NCBI GenBank assembly: GCA_026391315.1
Contig: JAPLDT010000019.1
Coordinates: 80,286 to 144,285 of the forward strand
Direction: 5' to 3'
From: Bacteroidia bacterium
GTDB taxonomy: Bacteria > Bacteroidota > Bacteroidia > Bacteroidales > Prolixibacteraceae
DNA: 64,000 nucleotides
Both the position numbers and the translations under genes were made by a program. Positions 24,917-33,943 of the stretch are shown here, piece by piece (positions within the stretch are counted from its first letter, which is position 1; the number at the start of each line of letters is the position of its first letter). Under the pieces are notes generated by a model that did no database searches, was not told where the DNA came from, and worked only from the letters and a program-made list of their open reading frames with translations.

Positions 24917-26002
24917 ATGCCGGCAATCAACGAAATTCTGGACCAAAAGCTCTTTTCCAAAGAAAATCTGGTCACCCTTCTCAAGGCAGAAGGGGTTGAT
25001 GGATTGCTTTTGTTGCAAAAAGCAGGTGAACTGAAACAGCAAACCGTCGGCAACAAAGTCTATTTCAGGGGACTCATCGAGCTCTCCAACGTTTGCGAAA
25101 AAGATTGTCTTTACTGCGGGATTCGGAGGTCGAACAAGAAGGTACAACGCTACAACCTGACCGACGAGGAAGTTTTGGAGGCCGCGCGCTTTGCCTACCG
25201 GGAAAGATACGGATCGATCGTTATTCAATCGGGAGAGGTCACCAACGAAACTTTTGTAGCAAGAATTGAGCGACTGACAACTGAGATCAAACAACTGAGC
25301 GACAACAAATTGGGCATCACCCTTTCGCTAGGAGAACAGACTGATGAGGTTTACCGTCGATGGTTCAGGGCAGGCGCCCACCGTTACCTGCTTCGAATCG
25401 AAAGCAGCAATCCTGAGCTTTATCGAAAGCTACATCCCGACGATGGCCTCCATACCTATGAACAGCGGCTGGAGGCACTGACCCTCCTCAAAAAAATCGG
25501 CTACCAGACAGGAACCGGGGTCATGATCGGAACCCCTTTCCAAACGCTGGAGGATCTGGCCAGCGACCTGTTGTTTTTCAAAGATTTCGACATCGATATG
25601 GTTGGTATGGGACCCTTTATCGAACATGACGATACACCCTTCAACACTCCGCAGACCGATGCATTGCCGCTTTCCGCCAGGTTTAATCTGTCACTGAAAA
25701 TGGTGGCCATCCTGCGACTGATGATGCCTGACATCAACATTGCCGCCACCACGGCCCTGCAGGCCATCGATCCGCTGGGCAGAGAGAAGGCAGTCAAAGC
25801 CGGTGCCAATATCATTATGCCAAACATCACTCCTGCTAGTTACCGTAACGACTACCGGCTGTACAACAACAAACCCTGTACCGACGAAGAACCCGAACAA
25901 TGCTCCGGCTGCCTGGATGCGAGGCTGGCGCTGGCCGATAGTGAGATTGGATATGGGGAATGGGGGGACTCCAAACACTTCCGCAAAAAGGATAAAGGAT
26001 AA
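24917..26002 (+). CDS. hydE: [FeFe]-hydrogenase maturation radical SAM enzyme HydE
   Basis: I choose the ATG at 24917; the frame stays open to a TTG at 24734, but that extension lies inside mnmA and has no family similarity. The 361-residue protein has the radical-SAM cluster C60-X3-C64-X2-C67 (CEKDCLYC), followed by GIRRSNKKVQRYNLT, YGSIVIQSGEV and GTGVMIGTPFQT, all HydE-like. HydE helps build the dithiomethylamine-bridged di-iron site of [FeFe] hydrogenase. HydF, HydG and the hydrogenase are not in the window. The last codons (KKDKG, stop) come from the GGATAAA repeat. Confidence 0.88.
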   Translation: MPAINEILDQKLFSKENLVTLLKAEGVDGLLLLQKAGELKQQTVGNKVYFRGLIELSNVCEKDCLYCGIRRSNKKVQRYNLTDEEVLEAARFAYRERYGSIVIQSGEVTNETFVARIERLTTEIKQLSDNKLGITLSLGEQTDEVYRRWFRAGAHRYLLRIESSNPELYRKLHPDDGLHTYEQRLEALTLLKKIGYQTGTGVMIGTPFQTLEDLASDLLFFKDFDIDMVGMGPFIEHDDTPFNTPQTDALPLSARFNLSLKMVAILRLMMPDINIAATTALQAIDPLGREKAVKAGANIIMPNITPASYRNDYRLYNNKPCTDEEPEQCSGCLDARLALADSEIGYGEWGDSKHFRKKDKG

Positions 26003-26190
26003 AGTAAAAAGGATAAAGGATAAAGGATAAAGGATAAAGGATAAAGGATAAAGGATAAAGGATAAAGTAAAAAGGATAAAGTAAGAACGCTACTGGCAAG
26101 ATTTTGGATGAACCGAAATTGAATTCATCAAATCATGCAAAAACGGGCGGGGCTCCCTTTATCCTTTTTACTTTATCCTTTATCCTTCTT
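25984..26190. repeat. GGATAAA tandem array with inverted counterpart
   Basis: About a dozen copies of GGATAAA (some as AAAAGGATAAAGT) run from 25988 to 26083. The inverse TTTATCC words appear at 26156-26190. The arms contain the stop codons of hydE and of the convergent phosphoesterase gene. The same words recur at 38926-38951 and 41018-41036. Confidence 0.85.
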
Positions 26191-27213
26191 CTTAGGCAAA
26201 GGGAACGATTCCGGATAGGAACATTTATAGACAATTTTTCCACCTTTTTCATGAATCCAGGTATCAAAAGCACGCTTCCCCTCTTTCAGAACGATTACCC
26301 TACCACCATCCGGCAGATCGCCATAGGCATTCTCGCCACCCGAACAGCGGCCAAAGGCCAATGCAACATTGTGTGAAACACCGATGTAATCGTTGGTATG
26401 ATCATGTCCCACAAAAGTGCCAATCACATCGTTGCTTTCGAGCATGGCGGCAAACATTCCTGAATTAACGTCCGGACAACTGACCCGTTCATTCTTCACG
26501 CCGATGGCTTTGACATCTTTATTGTCCCATGCTTCGTTGTATTCGGTAAAAGGTATGTGAAAAAAGGCTACCGCCGGAAGAGGTTTCCCCCCATTTTTCT
26601 GCGTAAAGGCGGCACTGATTTTCTGGTACCATACAATTTGATCCAGCCCAAACCAATCGTAGCCACCGACCCTATCCTCAATTCTGCTGTGCGAATTGGA
26701 ATCCAAACCATAGATCACAGCTTTGGCCTTTTGATCTTTGCCCAATACCGGCAGTGCAAAATTGGATGCCCCGCGTATTCCCTTTTCCATCGTTGTAAGA
26801 CAATAAGGCATTTTTTTGAGCATTTCGACCAGCTGCTCCCTGGTACTTCCGAACTCTTCATCATGGTTGCCAAGCACCAAAGCCCAATGCAATTTTCGGG
26901 CGGCAAACAGTTTTTCAAATCGACGATATACTTCCAAGGCATCACTCATGACGACAATATCACCCGTAAGCATTACCAAATCAGGATGTTCAGCATCCGT
27001 AATTTCCGCCACCAGGTCAAAAACAGGATCGTTGTATCCATGTTTGTAGTCGATGTGCATATCGGTAAATTGAATGATTTTGAATTCTCCAGCTTCGTTG
27101 AAACGGAGTTTTTGGGCATCAACCAATCCTGCCATGCCAAGCAGCAGCAGCAACAATAGAAGTTTAAAAAGTCTAATCTCAGTTCTCATCTTCAAATTTT
27201 CACATTTACACAT
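26173..27213 (-). CDS. Secreted metallophosphoesterase (calcineurin-like)
   Basis: This 346-residue protein has an N-terminal hydrophobic signal (LLLLLLLGMAGLVDA). Metal motifs of the calcineurin-like phosphoesterases follow: FTDMHID (D-x-H), LTGDIV (GD), VLGNHDEE (GNHD/E), and FVGHDHTNDY (GHxH). It resembles the purple-acid-phosphatase-like phosphohydrolases of plants and Bacteroidota (DCR2 group). It probably hydrolyses phosphate esters in the periplasm. The C-terminal KKKDKG is encoded by the GGATAAA repeat, just as in the convergent hydE. Confidence 0.88.
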   Translation of the reverse strand: MCKCENLKMRTEIRLFKLLLLLLLLGMAGLVDAQKLRFNEAGEFKIIQFTDMHIDYKHGYNDPVFDLVAEITDAEHPDLVMLTGDIVVMSDALEVYRRFEKLFAARKLHWALVLGNHDEEFGSTREQLVEMLKKMPYCLTTMEKGIRGASNFALPVLGKDQKAKAVIYGLDSNSHSRIEDRVGGYDWFGLDQIVWYQKISAAFTQKNGGKPLPAVAFFHIPFTEYNEAWDNKDVKAIGVKNERVSCPDVNSGMFAAMLESNDVIGTFVGHDHTNDYIGVSHNVALAFGRCSGGENAYGDLPDGGRVIVLKEGKRAFDTWIHEKGGKIVYKCSYPESFPLPKKKDKG

Positions 27214-27228
27214 TTCCCAATTTCCATA

Positions 27229-27768
27229 TTAACTCCTGGAATACCAGTAATAAACCCTCTCCTGAAATTGTTCCATTGAAACCCTCAGAAGATCAGCATC
27301 CCAATCGGTTCGATCCGAGAAGAGTAACATTGGGACCAGAGCTTCGCCCTTGCGGTAGGGTGGTTGATGATAATAGACCGGCAAGGCATTGAATCCTGCC
27401 CGATTGTAAAAGCCAACTCTTTGAGCGCTTGTTGAATCGTAAGGAATCTCTACTTCCAGCAAAAGAGGCTTTCCCTCGTTTTGCAGTTGCTTCAGTATTG
27501 CATCGCCAAAACCTTTCCTGCGATGTGCAGAATAGATAGCCAGGTGTTCAATGTAACGGAATTGATCAAACTTCCAATACACAACAAAACCAACGACTAC
27601 CTCCTCCACCAGGACTGCCGTAAAATACATCTCCTGAACATTCAACATTCTCAGCAGTTCGCTGGTAGTTCTCCGCTCCTCATTAGGAAAGGATTCCACA
27701 TAGAGGTCTAGAAGGTCCTGGAGATGCCGGTGCGAGCCCGACTGAATGCGTTCAAATTGTAGATCCAT
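27229..27768 (-). CDS. GNAT-family N-acetyltransferase
   Basis: The open frame reaches back to a TTG at 27828, but the first ATG is at 27768 (MDLQFERIQSG) and gives a normal 179-residue GNAT protein. Acetyl-CoA binding is indicated by IEHLAIYSAHRRKGFGDAILKQL, the beta4-alpha3 pyrophosphate loop. VGFYNRAGFN follows, as usual for the family. The acceptor is unknown. It lies downstream of the ChaN-like gene on the same strand. Confidence 0.82.
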   Translation of the reverse strand: MDLQFERIQSGSHRHLQDLLDLYVESFPNEERRTTSELLRMLNVQEMYFTAVLVEEVVVGFVVYWKFDQFRYIEHLAIYSAHRRKGFGDAILKQLQNEGKPLLLEVEIPYDSTSAQRVGFYNRAGFNALPVYYHQPPYRKGEALVPMLLFSDRTDWDADLLRVSMEQFQERVYYWYSRS

Positions 27769-27840
27769 ATCATAAGGATTATGCAAATAGTAATTAAATC
27801 CATCAATATGGTTCGTAAGGGTAACCAAGTGGGACTCTTT

Positions 27841-28704
27841 CTAAGGACGATAGGTTTTGCTCATCGAGGCAGGTGTGACAAGAATAAAATCTCCCAGTCC
27901 TACATTCTCCTTGGTGAGGTCATCAATTGAATCCTGCTCTGTGGAACCAATAGTAACCACCTTCAAGTCGGGGCGTGCCAGTTTCAGATACCATTCGATG
28001 GCTGTGTGGTTATCACTGTGGTAAGAGCCGTTGTAGTGTATGAAGGTTTGACCTGCAGATAAATTTTTTATAATGAAATAAGCCATGGTGGCATCCTTGA
28101 TTGCCTGCGATTTTGGAAGATTCTCACCTCCGTGACCCTTTGCCGCCGCAAAAATATCCGCATAGCATTTCAGTGTTTTATCATAGGCAATCGGAAGCGG
28201 GGCGATCCATCTTCTTGCTTCCGGCTCGATGCTATCAAGTTTTTCCAGTCCTCTGGTGTAGACCATATTGGCATATCTCCTTGGAACATTCGTGGCAATA
28301 AATCTTAGCTTGTTTTTCTTGGCAAAATCAAGTAGCGGCTTGTAATCACTTGGAAAATTGGTCCAGAGTTTGCATTCGTCCTTGAATGTTTTCTCAGTTA
28401 ACGATCCTGACAAATATTCATTCAGCACTATCTGATCATCTGCCTCAAACATCTCTGCTCCAAGGATCAAATTCTCCTTTTTTGCCTCGTACAAATCTTT
28501 GGTGAGTTCCTGCTCGAGCCAGTGGTTGATTGGATTGTCATGCTGTTCCCCGAAAAGGACCACATCCGCCTCCTTAGCTATATTAAGCATTTTAGCATAG
28601 TGGCACTCTTTGCCTTTCGCATCAAAAATCATATACGCATTCTTGTCGCTCTTAAAAGCCAGTAATACCACCAAAGCCACCAAAACGAATACAATTTTAT
28701 GCAT
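27841..28704 (-). CDS. ChaN-like haem/iron-binding protein
   Basis: The 287-residue protein has an N-terminal membrane anchor or signal peptide (IVFVLVALVVLLAF). The ChaN-type pattern is present: VVLFGEQHDNPINHWLEQEL (E and two histidines near residues 52-59), ILGAEMFEADDQ, and GENLPKSQAIKDATMAYFI. ChaN proteins are surface or periplasmic and bind haem as dimers in some species. No lipobox cysteine is obvious, so membrane anchoring is more likely. It may take part in haem uptake; no haem transporter is adjacent. Confidence 0.82.
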   Translation of the reverse strand: MHKIVFVLVALVVLLAFKSDKNAYMIFDAKGKECHYAKMLNIAKEADVVLFGEQHDNPINHWLEQELTKDLYEAKKENLILGAEMFEADDQIVLNEYLSGSLTEKTFKDECKLWTNFPSDYKPLLDFAKKNKLRFIATNVPRRYANMVYTRGLEKLDSIEPEARRWIAPLPIAYDKTLKCYADIFAAAKGHGGENLPKSQAIKDATMAYFIIKNLSAGQTFIHYNGSYHSDNHTAIEWYLKLARPDLKVVTIGSTEQDSIDDLTKENVGLGDFILVTPASMSKTYRP

Positions 28705-28873
28705 GTTATAACCCTTTTGATTTGACTCTCAAAGATAACATTTCATTGAGATATTTAAATTATAATTAAAATTATCAGTCCTTAGTGATAAAGGAATGAA
28801 CTATTCTTACCTTCGCTTTGTTTACAGATTATGACAAAATACAACATTATCCTTTACATTATTTTGAAAAATT

Positions 28874-31036
28874 ATGTCATCTTTCTTTAATAAATTGGTA
28901 AAAGGGACTACTGTTGAGTCACGTTTGTTGCTGGCATTTCTGCCAATGATTCTTATGATGATACTGATTGATAGTTATGTAGATCAAATATCCTTGTTTT
29001 CAAACCAATCCATCTTCACAACCTCTGTATTTAAATTTTTTATAGCTATTCCTCTGGTTTGCATCATTATTTATGCCTTGGCAAAAATACTGGATCACAA
29101 ACTCTCCAAGGCAAGAATTGCCCTCCTGACCAGCGAGGAACGATTCAGAACCATTTTCGAAAACAACACTTCAGCCATACTTATCCTCGAAACCGACACT
29201 ACTGTTTCGATGGTCAACGACGCTTACTGCAAACTGACCGGTTTTTCCCGCGAAGAGGTCGTTGGTCAAAGCTGGACACGTCTGATTCCTGAATCAGATC
29301 TTAAACGATTGACAGACTACAACAGACTTAGACTTCAACAATCTACAGATGTACCAGACAATTATGAGTTTCGATTTATCAGGAAAAATGGAGAAGTCAG
29401 AGTTGGAATCATGTCGGTCTTTTACGATCGGCTTATCAACCAGATTGTGGTCTCTTTCACGGATATTTCTGAACGTAAGGAGATGGAAATTTCCTTACTT
29501 GAAAGCAAAGAAAGATACCGGAAACTAATTGAAATACAAGGAGAAGGATTTGGAATTGTCGACCCAAATGAGCGGTTCATTTTTGCGAATCCTGCAGCCG
29601 ACAGAATCATGGGTGTTCCCATCGGAACGCTGGTTGGAAGAGGGATGGATGAATTTGTGACAAAAGAGACTTTCGAGCATGTCAGGAAACAGACCATGGA
29701 AAGGCAGGAGGGTAATCAAAGCACCTATGAAATGGCGTTTATCCGGTCGGATGGTGAACCAAGGGTGATGCAAGTTACTGCCACTCCAACCTTCAACGCC
29801 AATGGTTATTTTGAGTCCACCCTTGGTATTTTTCACGATATCACTGACCGGAAAAAAATTGAAAATGAACTCAAGAAGAATGAATCAGAACTCAAAGCCC
29901 TCAATACTACCAAAGACAAGTTATTCTCCATTGTTGCCCACGACCTGAGAGGTCCAATCGGAACCTCCGCAGACCTTTTGGAGGTATTGATCGAGAGCTA
30001 TGATAGTTTCAGCAACGAAGAGCAGTTAAAAATGCTGGAAATTCTGAAGAATTCGGCCAAATCCACTTATAATTTATTGGAAACACTTCTGAATTGGGCC
30101 CTTATCCAGACTGGGAACATAGTATTTAAACCGGAACTTTTTAGTCTGACCCATTGCATAGACATCACAGTGAAAAATTTCACACCTACGGCGCTCTCCA
30201 AAAATATCACCCTGCTTTTTGAACCCGGCGATGATATATACAGCTTTGGCGATAATAATATGATCCAGACAGTGTTACGAAACCTGATAGGAAATGCCAT
30301 CAAGTATACTTACAGAGGCGGAACCATTGAGATTAAATCTGTCAATCAGGGTATTAAAACAGAAATATCAATCACAGACAATGGTATGGGTATGGATGAG
30401 GAGACCAGAAAGAATCTCTTTTGCCATAACAAGCAAAATTCCATTTATGGTACGGAAAACGAAAAGGGTACCGGACTGGGGTTGGTTCTTTGCAAAGAAT
30501 TTATAGAGAAACATGGGGGATATATCCATGTGGAGAGCGAACCCGGAAAAGGAAGCTCTTTTATTTTTGATATCCCCAAAGTACAATCACAAGCTGAAAC
30601 CCTATCCGAAAAAAAATCGGAAAAAAAACCATGCCACAGCAAATTCAATAGTGAACTGATTCTGATCGTAGAGGATGAAGACATTAATTATCAGGTATTG
30701 TCTTCCATTCTCACCAGTATTAATTTAAGATATGAAAGGGCCATTACCGGTAAAGAAGCGGTTGATAAGTTTTTGCATAAACATTACGATCTTATTCTGA
30801 TGGATGTTCAGCTACCTGAGATGAATGGATGGGAAGCTACCATGAAAATCAGAGAGAATGATTCCGATATTCCAATCGTGGCTGTAACAGCCTATGCATC
30901 TGATCCCACCAAGAAGAAGAGCATGGAAGCAGGTTGCAACGATTTTGTAACCAAACCCATTAACAAAGGGAAACTGATTCAGGTACTTGACAAGCATTTG
31001 ACGAAGACCAGGATAGGGTCTATTTTACAGGAGTAA
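28874..31036 (+). CDS. Hybrid sensor histidine kinase with two PAS domains and receiver
   Basis: This 720-residue protein has two membrane segments (about 18-40 and 50-72) with a short outside loop. PAS domain 1 (about 85-200) and PAS domain 2 (about 210-325) are each followed by S/T-D-x-(S/T)-(E/D)-R-K linkers. The HisKA box is VAHDLRGP with H356. HATPase motifs are NLIGNAIKYT, DNGMGM and GTGLGLVLCKEF. A C-terminal receiver (about 595-715) has acidic residues VEDEDIN, phospho-acceptor LMDVQLPEMNG, VTAYA and KPINK. It is a complete hybrid kinase that should signal through a separate phosphotransfer protein. No output regulator is adjacent. Confidence 0.92.
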   Translation: MSSFFNKLVKGTTVESRLLLAFLPMILMMILIDSYVDQISLFSNQSIFTTSVFKFFIAIPLVCIIIYALAKILDHKLSKARIALLTSEERFRTIFENNTSAILILETDTTVSMVNDAYCKLTGFSREEVVGQSWTRLIPESDLKRLTDYNRLRLQQSTDVPDNYEFRFIRKNGEVRVGIMSVFYDRLINQIVVSFTDISERKEMEISLLESKERYRKLIEIQGEGFGIVDPNERFIFANPAADRIMGVPIGTLVGRGMDEFVTKETFEHVRKQTMERQEGNQSTYEMAFIRSDGEPRVMQVTATPTFNANGYFESTLGIFHDITDRKKIENELKKNESELKALNTTKDKLFSIVAHDLRGPIGTSADLLEVLIESYDSFSNEEQLKMLEILKNSAKSTYNLLETLLNWALIQTGNIVFKPELFSLTHCIDITVKNFTPTALSKNITLLFEPGDDIYSFGDNNMIQTVLRNLIGNAIKYTYRGGTIEIKSVNQGIKTEISITDNGMGMDEETRKNLFCHNKQNSIYGTENEKGTGLGLVLCKEFIEKHGGYIHVESEPGKGSSFIFDIPKVQSQAETLSEKKSEKKPCHSKFNSELILIVEDEDINYQVLSSILTSINLRYERAITGKEAVDKFLHKHYDLILMDVQLPEMNGWEATMKIRENDSDIPIVAVTAYASDPTKKKSMEAGCNDFVTKPINKGKLIQVLDKHLTKTRIGSILQE

Positions 31037-31086
31037 AGATAGCCGTTAGCTATTGGCTGTTAGCCTTTTATATTGGAGACAATGAC

Positions 31087-31129
31087 AAAAAAAGGAGGGA
31101 AATAAACCAATCATTTCCCTCCTTTTTTT
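31087..31129. terminator. Bidirectional Rho-independent terminator
   Basis: AAAAAAAGGAGGGAAAT and ATTTCCCTCCTTTTTTT form a perfect stem around AAACCAATC. The structure lies between the convergent kinase and rhamnosidase genes and has tracts for both directions. Confidence 0.9.
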
Positions 31130-31146
31130 GTATCAACTATTGTCAG

Positions 31147-33903
31147 CTATTTCTTTGTTAGAAATAGGTCGGAGTCATAGGTGAACTGATAGTTTCCAGA
31201 TCCAAGTTCAATGGTCGTGGCATCTTTTACCTGCTCTGCCTTGCAACTCTTGCTACCGGAAACCGGAAGCTGATTCAACATCATTTTCGCAAGCTCGGCG
31301 TGTGGTAAGGTGACCGTTGCAGTGGTATTAGCAGGAATGGTAACATCGTAGACCATTTGCGACTTATCCAGTTTCCACGAGGATTTGATCATTCCGTACA
31401 GGCTATTAAATTCGGCAGAGGCCTTTGTAAGATCGCCTCCGGGATGAGGTGTCAGCAGTATATGTTTGTAACCCGGATGCTGAGGATCCAGGTCAATACC
31501 GGCAACATGCTTGTACAACCACTCTCCTATCGCGCCATAAGCATAATGGTTGAAACTGTTCATACCAACATCCTGGAAAGAACCGTCCGGTTTTTGTCCG
31601 TCCCACCGCTCCCAGATGGTTGTGGCACCCTGCGTGACAGGATACAACCAGGAGGGATATTTTGTTCTTTTCAGCAACATGAAGGCCAGATCATCCCTGC
31701 CAATAGATGTAAGCGTTTGGCAAACCAATGGCGTTCCCACAAATCCCGAAGTGAGGTGACCCATCTTTTTCACATCGGCTGCCAGGTATTCGGCAGAGCT
31801 CTTTTTCAAATTGTCGGGTAGCAGATCGAAGGCTAGCGCCAACGAATAACCTGTTTGTGTATGGGAAACAACCCGTCCGTTCTTAGTGACAAATTCATCG
31901 ATAAAAGCCTTTTTTACTGCTGCCGAAAGGTTGGCATAAAAAATGGCATCCTCTGTCTTACCAAGGATAGCTGCAATCTGGCTGAGAATCTTTGAGGAAT
32001 GGGCATAATAAGCCGTTGCAATCAGATCCTTTTCAGTGGTTGCACCGGGATAAGAAGAGCTGGTTGTAGCAAAGGCAAGCCAGTCGCCGAAATGCTCATC
32101 ACCTATCCATAGGTTCTTTTCCCCGGCACGGGTATGCATGTATTCGACCCATGCTTTCATGCTGTTGTACTGCTCTGCCAGGATCCGCTTGTCGCCATAA
32201 ACCTGATATACAGTCCAGGGCACGATGATGGATGCATCGGCCCATGCTGTTGCGCCACCGCCACCACTCAATACATCAGGAATCACATGTGGTACTCGGC
32301 CACTCTTCAGCTGATCAGCAGTAAAATCCTTCATCCATTTGGTGTAAAAGGCTGCCACATCAAAATTGAAAGCCGCCGTCATACTGAATACCTGGGCATC
32401 ACCAGTCCAGCCCAGACGCTCATCTCGCTGCGGACAGTCGGTAGGAACATCTACAAAGTTGCCCTTTTGCCCCCACTGGATGTTGTGCTGCAACTGGTTG
32501 ATCAAAGAGTCGGAACATGCGAAACTCCCGGTAGGAGTCATCGCGGAATGTATTACCACTCCTGTCACCTGATCCATGGTTGGTTCAGCGGCAAGTCCCT
32601 CCAATTTAACAAACCTGAAACCATGGAAGGTAAACAGAGGCTGATAGATCTCTTCTCCTCCGCCTTTCAGGATGTAGGTATCGGTACATTTCGCTGCGCG
32701 AAGGTTGTCTGTGTAGAAATTTCCGGCTTTGTCCAGAACTTCGGCAAATTTTACAACTACTTTATCCCCGCTGTTGCCTTTAACTTTTAATCTAACTACC
32801 CCCACCATGTTTTGTCCCATGTCGAGGACAGACTCACCCTTGGGCGTTTTGATCAGTTTAACCGGCTTGATCTCCTGAATGGCCTGCACCGGAACTCCCT
32901 GGGGAGCTATCAGGGTACTTTTTGTAAAATCATATCCCGTAGCGCTTTTCCATTTGGAATCGGCATATCCGGCCTGATCCCAACCGTTCAGCTCAAGTCT
33001 TGCGTCGTAACGCTCTCCGTTGTATATATCCGATTCGAGGATAGGCCCTGTAGTGGCTTTCCAGTTCGAATCAGTTGTGATGGTCTCCCTGGTTCCATCG
33101 GTGTAATTGATTTCAAGTTGTGCAAGGAGTGCACTTTTATCGCCGTAATAGCTCCTTTGTCCTTTGAAACCGATATTCCCGCGGTACCATCCGTCACCAA
33201 CAATTGCTCCGATGGCATTTTTGGTGGTAAGCATTGTGGTAACATCGTAAGTCTGGTATTGAATACGATTTTTGTAACTGGTCCAACCCGGTGTGAACAG
33301 GTCATTTCCAACCTTTTTACCGTTTAGACGCAGTTCATATAGTCCCAAAGCAGTGACATAAACCCTGGCCGACTTTACCTTTTTGTTCAGGGAGAACTCC
33401 TTTCTGAAATATTGAGACGGACGGGAAACCAGATTATCCTGCTCCTCTCCAAGTCTGATCCAGGAGGCTTTCCAATCGGCTTCTCCCAGGAGACCCATCT
33501 CCCAGTAAGCTGGTTCGCTCCAGGCTGTGGCTTTGTTTTTGGCATCCCAGATCCTCACCTGCCACCACATCCTTTGCATCGATTTGCCAGAGGGTCCGCC
33601 ATAGGCAATGTTGACCGATTCGGATGAGTTCACTTTTCCGGTTTCCCACAACAGTTTGCCGGCTCTTGAGAGGCTTCCCTGAGACTCTGCTACCCTGATT
33701 TCGTAAGCCTGCTGCATGAAATTGTTTTCAGGCGAAACGATTTGCCAGCTCAGGCGAGGTTGGGCAACACCAATCCCGACTGGATTGATCTGATATTCAC
33801 ATTTCAAGGCAGAAACCGTTGCTTTGGAATATCCTACAATTGAAATAAGTAATAGAAACATTGAAAACAGAATGTTTTTGTAATAGTTGATTGGCATTTT
33901 CAA
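31147..33903 (-). CDS. Alpha-L-rhamnosidase, glycoside hydrolase family 78
   Basis: The 918-residue secreted enzyme begins with a signal peptide (ILFSMFLLLISIVGYSKA). The order typical of bacterial rhamnosidases follows: an N-terminal fibronectin-like domain (CEYQINPVGIGVAQPRLSW), rhamnose-binding beta domains (GLYELRLNGKKVGNDLFTPGWTSY), and the alpha/alpha-barrel with the GH78 hallmark CPQRDERLGWTGDAQ near residue 490, which holds the general acid region. It ends in a C-terminal beta domain. It removes terminal rhamnose from plant or microbial glycans. It stands alone, without SusC/SusD genes. Confidence 0.93.
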   Translation of the reverse strand: MKMPINYYKNILFSMFLLLISIVGYSKATVSALKCEYQINPVGIGVAQPRLSWQIVSPENNFMQQAYEIRVAESQGSLSRAGKLLWETGKVNSSESVNIAYGGPSGKSMQRMWWQVRIWDAKNKATAWSEPAYWEMGLLGEADWKASWIRLGEEQDNLVSRPSQYFRKEFSLNKKVKSARVYVTALGLYELRLNGKKVGNDLFTPGWTSYKNRIQYQTYDVTTMLTTKNAIGAIVGDGWYRGNIGFKGQRSYYGDKSALLAQLEINYTDGTRETITTDSNWKATTGPILESDIYNGERYDARLELNGWDQAGYADSKWKSATGYDFTKSTLIAPQGVPVQAIQEIKPVKLIKTPKGESVLDMGQNMVGVVRLKVKGNSGDKVVVKFAEVLDKAGNFYTDNLRAAKCTDTYILKGGGEEIYQPLFTFHGFRFVKLEGLAAEPTMDQVTGVVIHSAMTPTGSFACSDSLINQLQHNIQWGQKGNFVDVPTDCPQRDERLGWTGDAQVFSMTAAFNFDVAAFYTKWMKDFTADQLKSGRVPHVIPDVLSGGGGATAWADASIIVPWTVYQVYGDKRILAEQYNSMKAWVEYMHTRAGEKNLWIGDEHFGDWLAFATTSSSYPGATTEKDLIATAYYAHSSKILSQIAAILGKTEDAIFYANLSAAVKKAFIDEFVTKNGRVVSHTQTGYSLALAFDLLPDNLKKSSAEYLAADVKKMGHLTSGFVGTPLVCQTLTSIGRDDLAFMLLKRTKYPSWLYPVTQGATTIWERWDGQKPDGSFQDVGMNSFNHYAYGAIGEWLYKHVAGIDLDPQHPGYKHILLTPHPGGDLTKASAEFNSLYGMIKSSWKLDKSQMVYDVTIPANTTATVTLPHAELAKMMLNQLPVSGSKSCKAEQVKDATTIELGSGNYQFTYDSDLFLTKK

Positions 33904-33943
33904 TTTATTTAAGTGGTTAATTTCTTCAAAGGTAAAATATTAT

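Noticed and set aside
25984..26090. GGATAAA array as a CRISPR-like array
   Set aside because: The units are 7 bases long with no spacers of constant length and no cas genes. It is a simple tandem repeat.
27769..27828. Longer GNAT protein from a TTG start at 27828
   Set aside because: The first ATG at 27768 gives a normal GNAT length, and the extra 20 residues have no family match.
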